Shown here piece by piece: positions 1 to 9,210 of a DNA stretch of 64,000 nucleotides; within the stretch, counting starts at the first letter, position 1, and every line of letters starts with the position of its first letter. The notes beneath the pieces are model-generated. The model was not told the DNA's origin, ran no database searches, and saw only the letters and a list, made by a program, of their open reading frames with translations. The DNA comes from Friedmanniella luteola (lineage in GTDB: Bacteria > Actinomycetota > Actinomycetes > Propionibacteriales > Propionibacteriaceae). The position numbers were made by a program, and so were the translations under genes. The DNA is taken from contig NZ_LT629749.1 in the NCBI RefSeq assembly GCF_900105065.1, forward strand, positions 3,286,001 through 3,350,000, in the 5' to 3' direction.

Positions 1-366
1 CACGAGGTTCTCGCGGTTGGACAGCGAGAGGTCGCCACGGATGGTGCCGGGGGCGGCCTTGCGGCCGTCGGTGGCGCCGTTGAGGCTGCGGACGACCTCG
101 ATCGCCTCGTCGCCCTCGAGGACCAGGGCCACCGACGGCCCGGACGTGATGAAGCGGCGCAGCGGCGGGTAGAACGGCCGGTCGAGGTGCTCGGCGTAGT
201 GCTCGTCGGCCAGCTCCTCGGTGACCTGGCGCATCGAGAGGGCGACGACGGACAGCCCCTTCGCCTCGAAGCGGCTGAGCACGGCCCCGACCAGCCCGCG
301 GCGGACCGCGTCGGGCTTGATCAGGACGAAGGAGCGCTGGGTGGGGACCTCGGCGACGGCAGTCAT
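1..366 (-). CDS. ndk: Nucleoside diphosphate kinase, 3' part missing
   Basis: Transfers the terminal phosphate of ATP to nucleoside diphosphates to balance cytosolic NTP and dNTP pools. The 122 visible residues run from VLIKPDAVRRGLVG through FITSGPSVALVLEG to APGTIRGDLSLSNRENLV, all family hallmarks. Ndk is usually about 135-140 aa and the catalytic His follows directly after NRENLV, so the window edge cuts just before it. The ATG at 366 is preceded at 7 nt by TAGGGT, a -10-like hexamer that implies a leaderless mRNA. It lies upstream of no other gene here; DUF4233 and folC, on the same strand, end 60 nt before it. Identity is certain; completeness beyond the window is not visible. Confidence 0.96.
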   Translation of the reverse strand, partial: MTAVAEVPTQRSFVLIKPDAVRRGLVGAVLSRFEAKGLSVVALSMRQVTEELADEHYAEHLDRPFYPPLRRFITSGPSVALVLEGDEAIEVVRSLNGATDGRKAAPGTIRGDLSLSNRENLV

Positions 367-373
367 GGGCTGC

Positions 374-379
374 ACCCTA
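374..379 (-). promoter_or_regulatory. -10-like hexamer of ndk
   Basis: Reads TAGGGT on the minus strand and ends 7 nt before the ndk ATG. No Shine-Dalgarno sequence is present, so transcription probably starts at the start codon. Confidence 0.45.
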
Positions 380-426
380 GCGGGACGGGCCGCGGGTCGA
401 CTCCGTGCCCGGATCCCGTCGAACGG

Positions 427-777
427 TCAGGCCGCGCGCGCCCGGCCCTGCTCGTCGAGGCGCCGGCCCAGCACGAAGGTGATCACCCACAGGGCGAGGA
501 ACAGCCCGCCGACGACGAACATCGCCGGGGTCAGCAGCCCCAGCGCGAGGCCGACGACCTGGGTCAGCCAGCCCAGCGGGTAGCCGGCCGGGCGGCGCAC
601 CAGCCCGGCGGAGACCAGGGCCAGCAGGGCGGCCCCGCCGGCGCACAGGCCGGCGGTCAGCGGCCGCACGTCGGAGATGAGGATCATCACCGGGACCGCC
701 AGCCCGAACAAGATGAACTCGAAGACGAGGACGGACAGCAGCACCACGCCCATCGGGTTCTTCGGGCTGAGCCTCAC
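427..777 (-). CDS. DUF4233 membrane protein
   Basis: A 116-aa protein of unknown function with four predicted membrane helices filling almost its whole length: VVLLSVLVFEFILFGLAV, a Gly/Ala-rich second helix, PLGWLTQVVGLALGLL, and FVVGGLFLALWVITFVLG. The basic end RRLDEQGRARAA should be cytoplasmic. It begins with GTG at 777, whose GTGA overlaps the folC stop, so it is translationally coupled to folC. This folC / DUF4233 / ndk order is a recurring actinobacterial arrangement. The family assignment rests on this context and on the SPKNPMG start; the function is unknown. Confidence 0.85.
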   Translation of the reverse strand: MRLSPKNPMGVVLLSVLVFEFILFGLAVPVMILISDVRPLTAGLCAGGAALLALVSAGLVRRPAGYPLGWLTQVVGLALGLLTPAMFVVGGLFLALWVITFVLGRRLDEQGRARAA

Positions 778-2246
778 CGCGAGCCCGCCCCGGGGAGGAA
801 GCCGTCGTACGGGTCCACGCCCTCGTCGTCCTCGTCGTCCTCGGCCGTGTCGTCCCAGTCGTCGTCGAGGTCGGACGCCGGCGTCGGCACCGTCGGTGGT
901 GCATCGGTGACCAGCAGCGCGCGCGCCTCGCCCACCAGCACCACCGAGCCGGTGACGACGACGCCGGGCGTCCCGGCACCCTCGCCCTCGGCGCGCCCCA
1001 GGGCCACCTCGAGGGCGTCGTCGAGCCGTGGCGCGACGGTGACCCGCTCGGCCCCGAACACCTCGGCGGCGACCTCGCCCAGCTCGTCGGCCGGCATCCC
1101 GCGGCTGGTCGAGGCGACCGTGGTGACGACGACCTCGTTCATGACCTCCTCGAAGACCTCGAGCAGGCCGCGGACGTCCTTGTCGGCCATCACGGCGATC
1201 ACGCCGACGAGCGGGTTGAAGCCGAACGCCTCGGTGAGGGCGGCAGCGGTGGCGCGGGCGCCGTGCGGGTTGTGGGCCGCGTCCAGCACGACGGCGGGAC
1301 CACGGCGCACGACCTCGAGCCGGCCGGGGACGACGACCTGCGCGAAGCCCTCGCGGACGACGTCGGGGTTCACGGCCTTGAGGCCGAGGAAGGCCTCGAC
1401 GGCGGCGAGGGCCTGCGCGGCGTTGGCCGCCTGGTGGGCGCCGTGCAGCGGGAGGAAGACGTCGTCGACGGGTCCCTCGGCGCCGTTCAGCCGCACCACC
1501 TGCCCGCCGACGGCGAGCTGGCGGCCGAGCACCCCGAAGTCGAGCCCCTCGCGCTGGGCGAGGGCGCCCACCTCGGCGCAGCGGGCCAGCAGGACCGCGG
1601 CCGCGTCGGGCGACTGCCCGGCCAGGATCGCCTGGGCCCCGGGCTTGATGATGCCGGCCTTCTCGGTCGCGATCTCGGTCACCGTCTCGCCCAGCAGGCG
1701 GGTGTGGTCGAGGTCGATCGGGGTGATCACCGCGACGTCGCCGTCGGCGACGTTGGTGGCGTCCCAGGTGCCGCCGAGGCCCACCTCGATGACGGCGACG
1801 TCGACGGGGGCGTCGGCGAACGCGGCGAAGGCCATGCAGGTGATGATCTCGAAGAAGGTCATGGGGACGCCGTCGAGGAGCTGCTCGTCGACCAGGGCGA
1901 CGAGCGGCTCGATCTCGCGCCAGACGGCGTCGAACCGCTCGTCGGAGATGGCCTCGCCGTCGATGGCGATCCGCTCGTTGACGGCCGTGACGTGCGGGCT
2001 GGTGAAGCGGCCCGTGCGCAGCCCGGTGGCGCGGAGCAGCGACTCGATCATCGCCGTGGTGCTGCCCTTGCCGTTGGTGCCGGTGACGTGGATGACCCGG
2101 AAGGCGTGCTGCGGGTCCCCGAGCAGGCCGGTGAGCGCCTGCACCCGGCCGAGGCTGGGCGCGACCCGGTGCTCGGGCCAGCGGCGGGTGAGGGCCGCGA
2201 CGATCTCGGCGTGGGTCTGCGGCGCGGCGTTCTGGGGCATCGACAT
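774..2246 (-). CDS. folC: Bifunctional folylpolyglutamate/dihydrofolate synthase
   Basis: Adds glutamate to dihydropteroate and to reduced folates in an ATP-dependent Mur-ligase-type reaction in the cytosol. The protein has 490 residues. The ATP-binding P-loop is [17 protein letters not shown] near residues 53-69, followed by [12 protein letters not shown] and the central [23 protein letters not shown] marks the C-terminal Mur-ligase domain. The last about 35 residues are an acidic low-complexity tail ([18 protein letters not shown]) not needed for catalysis. The start is ATG 2246; a second ATG lies two codons in. TAGACT lies 9 nt upstream. The stop overlaps DUF4233 by 4 nt. Divergent from valS across 146 nt. 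Confidence 0.95.
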   Translation of the reverse strand: MSMPQNAAPQTHAEIVAALTRRWPEHRVAPSLGRVQALTGLLGDPQHAFRVIHVTGTNGKGSTTAMIESLLRATGLRTGRFTSPHVTAVNERIAIDGEAISDERFDAVWREIEPLVALVDEQLLDGVPMTFFEIITCMAFAAFADAPVDVAVIEVGLGGTWDATNVADGDVAVITPIDLDHTRLLGETVTEIATEKAGIIKPGAQAILAGQSPDAAAVLLARCAEVGALAQREGLDFGVLGRQLAVGGQVVRLNGAEGPVDDVFLPLHGAHQAANAAQALAAVEAFLGLKAVNPDVVREGFAQVVVPGRLEVVRRGPAVVLDAAHNPHGARATAAALTEAFGFNPLVGVIAVMADKDVRGLLEVFEEVMNEVVVTTVASTSRGMPADELGEVAAEVFGAERVTVAPRLDDALEVALGRAEGEGAGTPGVVVTGSVVLVGEARALLVTDAPPTVPTPASDLDDDWDDTAEDDEDDEGVDPYDGFLPGAGSR

Positions 2247-2358
2247 GGCCCCACGAGTCTAGGGCCCGCCACCGCGGGGACCTGTGGCGCTCCGGCCACC
2301 GCGGCGGCGCAGGGGGCGACGGCCCGGGCCGCACCGGCCCGCGCCCGAAAGGCGTGCG

Positions 2359-2370
2359 GGCGGTACCGCC
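2359..2370. promoter_or_regulatory. 12-bp palindrome upstream of valS
   Basis: GGCGGTACCGCC is a perfect palindrome that ends 9 nt before the -10-like hexamer of valS, so it would sit between the -10 and -35 regions. It could be an operator or chance in GC-rich DNA; no regulator is implied. Confidence 0.25.
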
Positions 2371-2379
2371 GGGTTCTCC

Positions 2380-2385
2380 TAGGAT
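2380..2385 (+). promoter_or_regulatory. -10-like hexamer of valS
   Basis: TAGGAT is separated by exactly 7 nt from the valS ATG at 2393. This supports that ATG over the GTG at 2354 and implies leaderless transcription. Confidence 0.5.
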
Positions 2386-2392
2386 CAGCACC

Positions 2393-4981
2393 ATGACCCA
2401 GACCGCTGACCCCCGTACCGACGCGAGCCCCCGCGGCAGCGCCCGGGTACCGGAGAAGCCGGCCCTGGAGGGCCTGGAGGACCGCTGGGTGGAGCAGTGG
2501 CGGACTGACAGCACCTACGCCTTCGTCCGTCCCACGTCGCGCGCCGAGGTGTTCAGCATCGACACCCCGCCCCCCACGGTGTCCGGCTCGCTGCACGTCG
2601 GCCACGTGTTCTCCTACACCCACACCGACCTGGTGGCCCGCTACCAGCGGATGACCGGCAAGCACGTGTTCTACCCCATCGGCTGGGACGACAACGGGCT
2701 GCCGACCGAGCGCCGGGTGCAGAACTACTTCGGCGTGCGCTGCGACCCCTCGGTCCCCTACGACCCGGACTTCAGCCCGCCCGAGAAGCCAGACGCCAAG
2801 CGCCAGGTGCCGGTGAGCCGGCGCAACTTCGTCGAGCTGTGCCACGAGCTCACCCACGTCGACGAGCGCAGCTTCGAGGACCTGTGGCGTCGCGTGGGGC
2901 TGAGCGTCGACTGGTCCTCGCTCTACACGACCATCTCCGACGACTCGGTGGCCGTGGCGCAGAAGGCGTTCCTGCGCAACGTCGCCCGCGACGAGGCCTA
3001 CATGTCCGAGGCCCCGACGCTGTGGGACGTGACCTTCCAGACCGCGGTCGCCCAGGCCGAGCTGGAGGCCCGCGACTACCCGGGCGCCTACCACCGGGTC
3101 GCCTTCCACGCCGGGGGCGGGCCCGTCCACGTCGAGACCACGCGGCCGGAGCTGATCCCGGCCTGCGTGGCCCTGATCGCCCACCCGGACGACGAGCGCT
3201 ACGCGCACCTGTTCGGCCAGACCGTCACCTCGCCGGTCTACGGCGTCGAGCTGCCGGTGCTGGCGCACCCCGCCGCCGAGATCGACAAGGGCTCGGGCCT
3301 GGTCATGTGCTGCACGTTCGGCGACCTGACCGACGTCACCTGGTGGCGGGAGCTGCAGCTGCCGGCCCGGGTGATCATCGGCCGCGACGGCCGGATCCTG
3401 CGGGACAAGCCCGCGTGGCTGCCCGAGACGGTGGACTGGGAGGAGCTGGCCGGCAAGACGACCTTCTCGGCCCGCGAGGCCGTCGTGGCCGCCCTGCGCG
3501 CCGCCGGCGACCTGGTCGGGGAGCCGAAGCCGACGCAGCGGAAGGCGAGCTTCTACGAGAAGGGCGACAAGCCGCTGGAGATCGTGTCGACCCGGCAGTG
3601 GTACATCCGCAACGGCGGGCGCGACGCCGAGCTCAAGGCGACGATGCTGGAGCGCGGCGACGAGCTGGCCTGGGTCCCGCAGCACATGAAGTACCGCTAC
3701 GACAACTGGGTCGGCGGGCTGAACGGCGACTGGCTCATCTCGCGGCAGCGCTTCTTCGGGGTGCCGTTCCCGGTCTGGTACGCCCTCGACGCGGACGGCG
3801 AGCCCGACTACGCGCACCCGCTGGTGCCCGAGGAGGCCCAGCTCCCGGTCGACCCCAGCTCCGACGTGCCGGCCGGCTACACCGCCGAGCAGCGGGGGGT
3901 CGCCGGCGGGTTCATGGCCGACCCCGACGTCATGGACACCTGGGCGACGTCCTCGCTCAGCCCGCAGATCGTCTGCGGCTGGGAGCGGGACGCGGAGCTG
4001 TTCGAGCTCACCTTCCCGATGGACCTCAACACCCACGCGCACGAGATCATCCGGACCTGGCTGTTCTCGCGCGTGGTCCGCGCCCACTTCGAGAACCACT
4101 CGCTGCCCTGGCGGCGGTCGATGATCTCGGGCTTCGTCATGGACCCGGACCGCAAGAAGATGAGCAAGTCCCAGGGCAACGTGGTGGTGCCGACCGACAT
4201 CCTGCAGCGCTACGGCTCCGACGCCGTGCGCTGGCGGGCCGCCAAGGCCCGGCCGGGCCTGGACTCCCCGTTCGACGAGCGGGAGATGAAGGTGGGGCGC
4301 CGGCTCGCGACCAAGGTGCTCAACGCGTCGAGGTTCGTGCTGGGGATCAGCAGCGACCCCGACCTGGCCGCCGTCACCGAGCCGGTCGACCGGGCGGTGC
4401 TGGCCGCGCTGGCCGACGTGGTGGGGGCGGCGACCCGGGCCTTCGACGCCTTCGACTACACCGGCGCGCTGGAGGTCAGCGAGCAGTTCTTCTGGCAGTT
4501 CTGCGACGACTACCTCGAGCTGGTGAAGGAGCGGGCCTACGGCGACCCCACCGACCCCGCCGTCCGCTCGGCGCAGGCCGCGCTGGCCCTGGCGCTCGAC
4601 GTCATGCTCCGGCTGCTGGCGCCGATCATGCCGTTCGCGACCGAGGAGGTGTGGTCGTGGTGGAAGGACGGCTCCATCCACACGGCCAGCTGGCCCACCC
4701 GGTCCGAGCTGGCGGTGGACGGCGACCCGGCCGTGCTGACGGCGGTCTCGAGCGCGCTCGTGGAGATCCGGGGTGCCAAGTCGCAGGCGAAGGTGTCCAT
4801 GCGCACCGACGTCGCGGCGGCCGAGTTCTCGGGACCGTCGGACGCCCTGGCACGGCTGCAGGCGGTCGAGGCGGACCTGCGGGCCGTCGGCCGGATCAGC
4901 GGTCCGGTCCGCTGGGTGGAGGGGGCCGGCGCGCTGGCCGTCCGGGTGACGCTGGCGGAGGACGACCGGCCGGCGGAATAA
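2393..4981 (+). CDS. valS: Valyl-tRNA synthetase
   Basis: Charges tRNA-Val with valine and edits mischarged threonine. The protein has 862 aa. The class I HIGH signature is [15 protein letters not shown] near residues 65-79, the editing domain follows ([20 protein letters not shown]), and the KMSKS loop is [12 protein letters not shown] near residue 590. The anticodon-binding helical domain ends the protein and there is little or no long C-terminal coiled-coil arm. The region around [19 protein letters not shown] resembles the archaeal/Rickettsia-like 'type 2' ValS rather than the usual bacterial form; this subtype is from memory. ATG 2393 was chosen because a -10-like element precedes it at 7 nt. 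Confidence 0.96.
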   Translation: MTQTADPRTDASPRGSARVPEKPALEGLEDRWVEQWRTDSTYAFVRPTSRAEVFSIDTPPPTVSGSLHVGHVFSYTHTDLVARYQRMTGKHVFYPIGWDDNGLPTERRVQNYFGVRCDPSVPYDPDFSPPEKPDAKRQVPVSRRNFVELCHELTHVDERSFEDLWRRVGLSVDWSSLYTTISDDSVAVAQKAFLRNVARDEAYMSEAPTLWDVTFQTAVAQAELEARDYPGAYHRVAFHAGGGPVHVETTRPELIPACVALIAHPDDERYAHLFGQTVTSPVYGVELPVLAHPAAEIDKGSGLVMCCTFGDLTDVTWWRELQLPARVIIGRDGRILRDKPAWLPETVDWEELAGKTTFSAREAVVAALRAAGDLVGEPKPTQRKASFYEKGDKPLEIVSTRQWYIRNGGRDAELKATMLERGDELAWVPQHMKYRYDNWVGGLNGDWLISRQRFFGVPFPVWYALDADGEPDYAHPLVPEEAQLPVDPSSDVPAGYTAEQRGVAGGFMADPDVMDTWATSSLSPQIVCGWERDAELFELTFPMDLNTHAHEIIRTWLFSRVVRAHFENHSLPWRRSMISGFVMDPDRKKMSKSQGNVVVPTDILQRYGSDAVRWRAAKARPGLDSPFDEREMKVGRRLATKVLNASRFVLGISSDPDLAAVTEPVDRAVLAALADVVGAATRAFDAFDYTGALEVSEQFFWQFCDDYLELVKERAYGDPTDPAVRSAQAALALALDVMLRLLAPIMPFATEEVWSWWKDGSIHTASWPTRSELAVDGDPAVLTAVSSALVEIRGAKSQAKVSMRTDVAAAEFSGPSDALARLQAVEADLRAVGRISGPVRWVEGAGALAVRVTLAEDDRPAE

Positions 4982-5003
4982 CGCCCGCCGTCTGCCGGTT
5001 GGC

Positions 5004-5027
5004 GGTCAGTATAAGTTTCAACTGACC
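5004..5027. promoter_or_regulatory. Inverted repeat, likely operator of the QorB-like gene
   Basis: GGTCAGT and ACTGACC form a perfect 7-bp dyad separated by 10 bp (ATAAGTTTCA), an AT-rich island in GC-rich DNA. It ends 13 nt before the ATG, just upstream of the GAGGAG ribosome site, where a bound repressor would block the promoter. QorB-like genes are often controlled by HxlR-type regulators, but none is in the window. Confidence 0.55.
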
Positions 5028-5040
5028 GAGGAGCCCGCCC

Positions 5041-5898
5041 ATGCCCACCACCGCCGTCACCGGAGCCACCGGCCACCTCGGCCGCCTCGTCGTCGCGTCC
5101 CTGCGCGCCCAGGGCGCCGACGTCGTCGCCCTGGTCCGCGACCCCGCCAAGGCGGCCGAGGTGCTGGGTCGAGACGTCGAGACCCGGGTGGCGTCCTACG
5201 ACGACCGGGCGGCGCTGGAGGCCGCTCTGGCGGGCGTCGACGTCCTGGTGCTGGTCTCGGGCAGCGAGGTGGGCCAGCGCGTGCGCCAGCACACCACCGT
5301 CGTCGAGGCGGCCCGCGCCGCCGGCGTCGCGCGGGTGGTCTACACCAGCGCCCCGCACGCCGACACCACGCCGCTGGTCCTCGCCCCGGAGCACAAGGCG
5401 ACCGAGGAGGTCATCGTCGGCTCCGGGCTGGCCTTCACCATCCTGCGGAACAACTGGTACCACGAGAACTACGCGGATCAGGTCAGCCAGGCGGCGGAGT
5501 CGGGGGTGCTGCTGGGCAGTGCGCACGGCGGCCGGACCGCCAGCGCCGCCCGGCAGGACTACGCCGAGGCGGCTGCCGCCGTCGCCCTGGGCGCCGGGCA
5601 CGACGACCGGGTGTACGAGCTGGCCGGGGACGTCGCCTGGACGAGGCCGGAGCTCGCCGCGGCGATCACCGAGGTGACCGGGAGCCCGGTCGAGTACCGC
5701 GACCTCAGCACCGACGAGCACGTCGCCGCCCTCACCGCGGCCGGGCTGGACGAGGCCACCGCGGGCTTCGTCGCCGCCCTCGACGCGAACACCGCCGAGG
5801 GGACGCTGGCCGACACCAGCACCGGCGACCTGCGCCGGCTCATCGGCCGGCCGACGACCCCGCTGGTCGACGGGCTCCGGGCCGCGACCGCCGCCTGA
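5041..5898 (+). CDS. NmrA/QorB-like NAD(P)H quinone reductase (atypical SDR)
   Basis: A 285-aa atypical short-chain dehydrogenase. The N-terminal Rossmann motif TGATGHLGRLVV binds NAD(P)H, followed by LVRDPAKA and VLVLVSG strands and YTSAPHADTTP. The stretch LRNNWYHENYADQV is typical of E. coli QorB (YtfG), which reduces quinones. The length equals QorB. It starts at ATG 5041 with GAGGAG 7 nt upstream and is preceded by an inverted repeat that looks like an operator. It is monocistronic, 59 nt after valS and convergent with an aldo/keto reductase. The fold is clear; the substrate is inferred. Confidence 0.85.
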   Translation: MPTTAVTGATGHLGRLVVASLRAQGADVVALVRDPAKAAEVLGRDVETRVASYDDRAALEAALAGVDVLVLVSGSEVGQRVRQHTTVVEAARAAGVARVVYTSAPHADTTPLVLAPEHKATEEVIVGSGLAFTILRNNWYHENYADQVSQAAESGVLLGSAHGGRTASAARQDYAEAAAAVALGAGHDDRVYELAGDVAWTRPELAAAITEVTGSPVEYRDLSTDEHVAALTAAGLDEATAGFVAALDANTAEGTLADTSTGDLRRLIGRPTTPLVDGLRAATAA

Positions 5899-5925
5899 GC
5901 CCTCTCCGCACCACGGGCTCCTGAG

Positions 5926-5941
5926 CCGGCCGGAGGGCCGG
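5926..5941. terminator. Short GC hairpin between convergent genes
   Basis: CCGGCC-GGAG-GGCCGG forms a 6-bp stem between the QorB-like gene and the convergent aldo/keto reductase. There is no T-tract on either side; a weak terminator call. Confidence 0.35.
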
Positions 5942-5980
5942 GGACGGGCTCACGGGGACGACCGCCGGTCGCGCTGACCG

Positions 5981-6937
5981 TCAGCCCTCCGCCCAGACCG
6001 CCTCGGCGATCGGCCGGTTCATCCGCTCGACCGCCGCGGCCACCTCCGCCGCTGAGCGCAGGCCCACCACCACCGCGGCGGTGGCGGGGTGCCGCAGCGG
6101 GAACTGCAGGGCCAGGTCGGGCAGCGCGACGCCGTGCTGCTCGGCGCGGTCCGCCCAGCGGCGGGCGTCGGCCAGCACCTCCGCCGGCGCCGGGCCGTAG
6201 TCGAAGGTCGCGTCGTCGGCGGGCCGGGCCGAGGCCAGCAGCCCGGAGTTGTAGGCCGCCGCCGCCAGCACGGACACGCCGCGCTCCGCCGCCGCGGTCA
6301 TCAGGGGCTCGGCGCTGCGGTCGACGAGGGTCCAGCGGCCGGCGACCATGACGACGTCGACCGCGCTCTCGAGGACGAAGCGGCGCAGCGCCTGCCACTG
6401 GTTCATGCCGACGCCGACCGCCCCGATGACGCCCTGGTCGCGCAGCGCGGCCAGGGCGGGGACGGCCTCGCCGAGGGCCTGGTCGAGGGCGTCGTCGGGG
6501 TCGTGCACCAGGACGACGTCGGCCCGGTCCAGCCCGAGCCGTTCCAGGCTGGCCTCCAGGCTCCGCCGGACGCCGTCGGCGGAGTAGTCCCGCACCCGCG
6601 CCAGGGTGTCCGGGACGGCGAACTGGTGCTCCCGGTCCGACCCGGTGGGGTGCGGGTTGGGCACGAGCAGGCGGCCCACCTTGGTGGAGACGACGAACTG
6701 GTCCCGCGGCCGGCCGGCCAGCGCCGCCCCGAGGCGTCGCTCGGACAGCCCGAGCCCGTAGTGCGGGGCGGTGTCGAAGTAGCGGATCCCCGCGCCCCAG
6801 GCGGCGTCGACCGCGGCGCGGGCGTCCTCGTCGGTGACGGGCGCGTAGAGGTTGCCGAGGGCCGCGGCGCCGAATCCCAGCGGGGTCACCCGCACGCCCG
6901 TCCGCCCCAACCGCTCCCGCCCCTGGTGATCGACCAC
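5981..6937 (-). CDS. Aldo/keto reductase (D-threo-aldose/pyridoxal dehydrogenase type)
   Basis: NAD(P)-dependent oxidoreductase of 318 aa with a TIM-barrel fold. The catalytic tetrad is visible: Asp55 and Tyr60 in FDTAPHYGLG, Lys86 in VVSTKVGRL and the His of VLVHDPDD. PLGFGAAALGNLY and YNSGLLAS recall the sugar/pyridoxal dehydrogenase branch (L-fucose dehydrogenase, D-threo-aldose 1-dehydrogenase). GTG 6937 is used; TACGCT lies 7 nt upstream. The downstream quinone reductase of the minus strand ends 32 nt before this gene begins, so the two may be co-transcribed. The precise substrate is not determinable. Confidence 0.88.
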   Translation of the reverse strand: MVDHQGRERLGRTGVRVTPLGFGAAALGNLYAPVTDEDARAAVDAAWGAGIRYFDTAPHYGLGLSERRLGAALAGRPRDQFVVSTKVGRLLVPNPHPTGSDREHQFAVPDTLARVRDYSADGVRRSLEASLERLGLDRADVVLVHDPDDALDQALGEAVPALAALRDQGVIGAVGVGMNQWQALRRFVLESAVDVVMVAGRWTLVDRSAEPLMTAAAERGVSVLAAAAYNSGLLASARPADDATFDYGPAPAEVLADARRWADRAEQHGVALPDLALQFPLRHPATAAVVVGLRSAAEVAAAVERMNRPIAEAVWAEG

Positions 6938-6944
6938 GGACGGC

Positions 6945-6950
6945 AGCGTA
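6945..6950 (-). promoter_or_regulatory. -10-like hexamer of the aldo/keto reductase
   Basis: TACGCT on the minus strand, 7 nt before GTG 6937, with no ribosome site between. It suggests an own leaderless promoter despite the close upstream gene. Confidence 0.4.
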
Positions 6951-6969
6951 GGGGCAGCGGCGCCGGAGA

Positions 6970-8007
6970 TCAGCCCGCGACGTCGATGAGCACCTTGCCG
7001 ACCGTGTCGGCCTCGACGGCGGCGTGGGCCTCCGCCGTCTGCTCCAGCGGGAACCGGGTGAGCGGCAGCCCGAACTCCTCGCCGACGGGCAGGGCGCCGT
7101 CGCGCAGGGCGGCGGTGATGTCCTCCGCGGCCACGGCCAGGGCGTCCTCGCCGACGGTGTAGAGCAGCAGGCCCTGGTAGCGGATGTTCTTCGCGAAGTG
7201 CGGGACGACGTCCAGGGTGACCCCGTCGCCGTTGTTGTTGGCGTAGTAGGCCACCGTCCCGTGGTTGGCCAGGACGGCGAGGTTGAGTGCCGCGTTGGGC
7301 CCGGGCGCCACCTCGACGACGATGTCCACCCCGTCGGGGGCCACCGCCTGGATCTCGGCGACGGCGTCCCCGGTCCGGTAGTTGACGACGTGGTGGGCAC
7401 CGGCCGCGGTGGCCAGCGCCGCCTTGGCGTCGCTGCTGATGGTGGTGACGACGGTGGCGCCGGCCCAGCGGGCCAGCTGGATCGCGGCGTGCCCGACGGC
7501 GCCCGCTCCCCCGGCGACCAGGACGACCTTGCCGTCGAGCGCCCCAGGAGCGAGCCGCGACGGACCCTGCTCGGAGACGGTCAGCGCCCGGTGGGCGGTC
7601 ATCGCCGGGACGCCGAGCGAGGCGCCGACGTCGAGCGAGACGCCCTCCGGCAGCGCGACGACGTGCTCGACCGGCAGGACGACGTACTCCTGGGCGGTGC
7701 CGGTCGCGCGCTGGTGCTGGGACAGGAACGTCCAGACCGGGTCACCGACCTCGAGCAGCGGGGCCAGGTCGGCGGCCTCCGCGCCGATGGCGTCGACGGT
7801 GCCGGCCCCGTCCTGGTTCGGGGTGACCTCGGGGAACGGCAGCTCCTGGCCGGGACCGCCGCCGACCCGGGACTTCCAGTCGGTCGGGTTGACGCCGGAC
7901 ACGGCGATCTTGACCCGGACCTCGGAGGGCCCGGGCTCGGGCAGCTCCCGGTCGACGAGGTCGAGGACGGACGGGGTACCTGTGGTGGTGTAGACGATGG
8001 CCTTCAT
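6970..8007 (-). CDS. Zinc-independent quinone oxidoreductase (MDR family)
   Basis: A 345-aa medium-chain dehydrogenase/reductase. The GroES-like N-terminal domain starts MKAIVYTTTG and carries SGVNPTDWKSRVG, typical of NADPH:quinone reductases; the Zn-ligand Cys/His of alcohol dehydrogenases is absent. The Rossmann half has VVLVAGGAGAVGHAAIQLAR as the NADPH-binding motif, then VVTTISSDAKA and HHVVNYRTGD. ATG 8007 was chosen as the first codon aligned with the family start. It is divergent from an SRPBCC gene (117-nt gap) and ends 32 nt before the aldo/keto reductase. Function is inferred as reduction of quinones or enals. Confidence 0.9.
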   Translation of the reverse strand: MKAIVYTTTGTPSVLDLVDRELPEPGPSEVRVKIAVSGVNPTDWKSRVGGGPGQELPFPEVTPNQDGAGTVDAIGAEAADLAPLLEVGDPVWTFLSQHQRATGTAQEYVVLPVEHVVALPEGVSLDVGASLGVPAMTAHRALTVSEQGPSRLAPGALDGKVVLVAGGAGAVGHAAIQLARWAGATVVTTISSDAKAALATAAGAHHVVNYRTGDAVAEIQAVAPDGVDIVVEVAPGPNAALNLAVLANHGTVAYYANNNGDGVTLDVVPHFAKNIRYQGLLLYTVGEDALAVAAEDITAALRDGALPVGEEFGLPLTRFPLEQTAEAHAAVEADTVGKVLIDVAG

Positions 8008-8124
8008 GTCGGGTGCAACCCCGGCGGGGGTCGGTCCTCTTCCCGACCGTCCAGCAGGTGGATGGGTCGTGCACGACAGGCCCCGGTGCACCGGCGTCCC
8101 CGGGCACGGGCCAGACTGGCCGGT

Positions 8125-8583
8125 ATGACGACGACGCAGACGGCCACGCGCACCATCAACGCCCCGGCGGCGCAGATCTTCGAGCTGCTCAGCAACCCCG
8201 GGCGGCACACGGAGTTCGACGGCTCCGGCTTCATCCGCTCGGCGGTGAAGCCGCAGCGGATCAGCGCCGTGGGCGACACCTTCCGGATGAACATGGAGGG
8301 CGACCACATGGGCGGGGAGTACCAGGTGGACAACCACGTCACCGGCTTCCAGCCCAACACGCTGATCGCCTGGAAGACCGCCCCGGCGGGCACCGAGCCC
8401 CCCGGGTGGGAGTGGCTCTACGAGCTCAAGGCCGACGGCTCGGACCAGACCGAGGTGTCGCTGACCTACGACTGGACCCACGTCACGGACAAGGACCTGC
8501 TGAAGAAGATCGGCTTCCCGCTGGTGAGCGCCGACGCGATGGAGTCCTCCCTCGCCTCGCTCGCCTCGGCCGTCAACGGCTGA
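8125..8583 (+). CDS. SRPBCC (START/Bet v 1-like) family protein
   Basis: A 152-aa protein of the polyketide-cyclase/AHSA1-like group that binds a hydrophobic ligand in a helix-grip fold. TRTINAPAAQIFELLSNPGRH is the typical first strand and helix (quoted over its first 20 residues or so), PQRISAVGDTFRM and QPNTLIAWKTAP are the central strands, and VSLTYDWTHV is the last strand before the long C-terminal helix. ATG 8125 lies 7 nt after CAGACT, so it may be leaderless. No enzyme activity can be assigned. A strong hairpin follows it. Confidence 0.85.
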   Translation: MTTTQTATRTINAPAAQIFELLSNPGRHTEFDGSGFIRSAVKPQRISAVGDTFRMNMEGDHMGGEYQVDNHVTGFQPNTLIAWKTAPAGTEPPGWEWLYELKADGSDQTEVSLTYDWTHVTDKDLLKKIGFPLVSADAMESSLASLASAVNG

Positions 8584-8599
8584 CGCCAGCGGAACTGCG

Positions 8600-8641
8600 G
8601 GAGGACGACGGCCGACGGCCCGTCCTCGGCTGTCGTCCTCC
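8600..8641 (+). terminator. Hairpin terminator after the SRPBCC gene
   Basis: GGAGGACGAC (8600-8609) pairs perfectly with GTCGTCCTCC (8632-8641); an inner GCCGA/TCGGC pair lies within the loop. It begins 16 nt after the stop codon. There is no T-tract. Confidence 0.6.
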
Positions 8642-8680
8642 TGCACCCCGCGGACCTCGACCGTGGCCGCACCTGACCCG

Positions 8681-9205
8681 ATGAGCACCGCCCCCGACCG
8701 CTCCCTGCTGCGCCCGGGGCTCCGGGTGCTGGTCGCGGGCACCACCGGCCGCGGCCGCCGTCCCGCCCGGTACTACGCGGGACCGGGCAACCAGTTCTGG
8801 GCCCTCGCCCACGACAGCGGTCTGGTCACCGAGCGTCTCTCCCCGGACCGGGCCGAGCGCCTGCTGGACCACGGGGTCGGCCTGACCGACCTGGTGATCG
8901 AGCGGGTGGAGATCGCCGGTCGCGAGCCGGAGATGGCGGTCCACCGCGCACCCTTCGACGCCGCCGTCCGGGCCGCCGGCCCCCGGGTGGTCGCGTTCGT
9001 CAGCAAGACGGCGGCCACCTGGTACGCCCGCGGCGCGGACGAGCGGCTCCCCCGGGGCTACGGCGAGCTGGGCTGGGCCGTAGCCGGCGTGCCCGCCTTC
9101 GTGCTCCCCGGACCCTCGGGCGCCAACAACGCCATGGCGGCCTCGCGGACCGCCCTGTGGGCCGACCTCGTCGACTTCCTCGAGCACCTCGAGGGCGGGA
9201 CCTGA
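8681..9205 (+). CDS. mug: Mug-type G/U mismatch-specific DNA glycosylase
   Basis: Base-excision repair enzyme of the uracil-DNA glycosylase superfamily. The 174-aa product has the first active-site motif in [23 protein letters not shown] (GxNPG-like loop changed to GTTGRG, then the typical PGNQFW) and the second motif LPGPSGANN near residue 145, which corresponds to NPSGLS of E. coli Mug. The start is uncertain: ATG 8681 is used, but GTG 8663 is in frame and would add six residues; neither has a good ribosome site. It is convergent with clpX. The replaced first motif suggests a specificity different from E. coli Mug. Confidence 0.85.
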   Translation: MSTAPDRSLLRPGLRVLVAGTTGRGRRPARYYAGPGNQFWALAHDSGLVTERLSPDRAERLLDHGVGLTDLVIERVEIAGREPEMAVHRAPFDAAVRAAGPRVVAFVSKTAATWYARGADERLPRGYGELGWAVAGVPAFVLPGPSGANNAMAASRTALWADLVDFLEHLEGGT

Positions 9206-9210
9206 ACCAG

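Noticed and set aside
2247-2392. T-box leader for valS
   Set aside because: No specifier loop or antiterminator motif, and a -10-like element 7 nt from the ATG leaves no leader.
2048-4681. Minus-strand open frame of 877 codons across valS
   Set aside because: Antisense shadow of valS with no motifs; valS is intact and identifiable.
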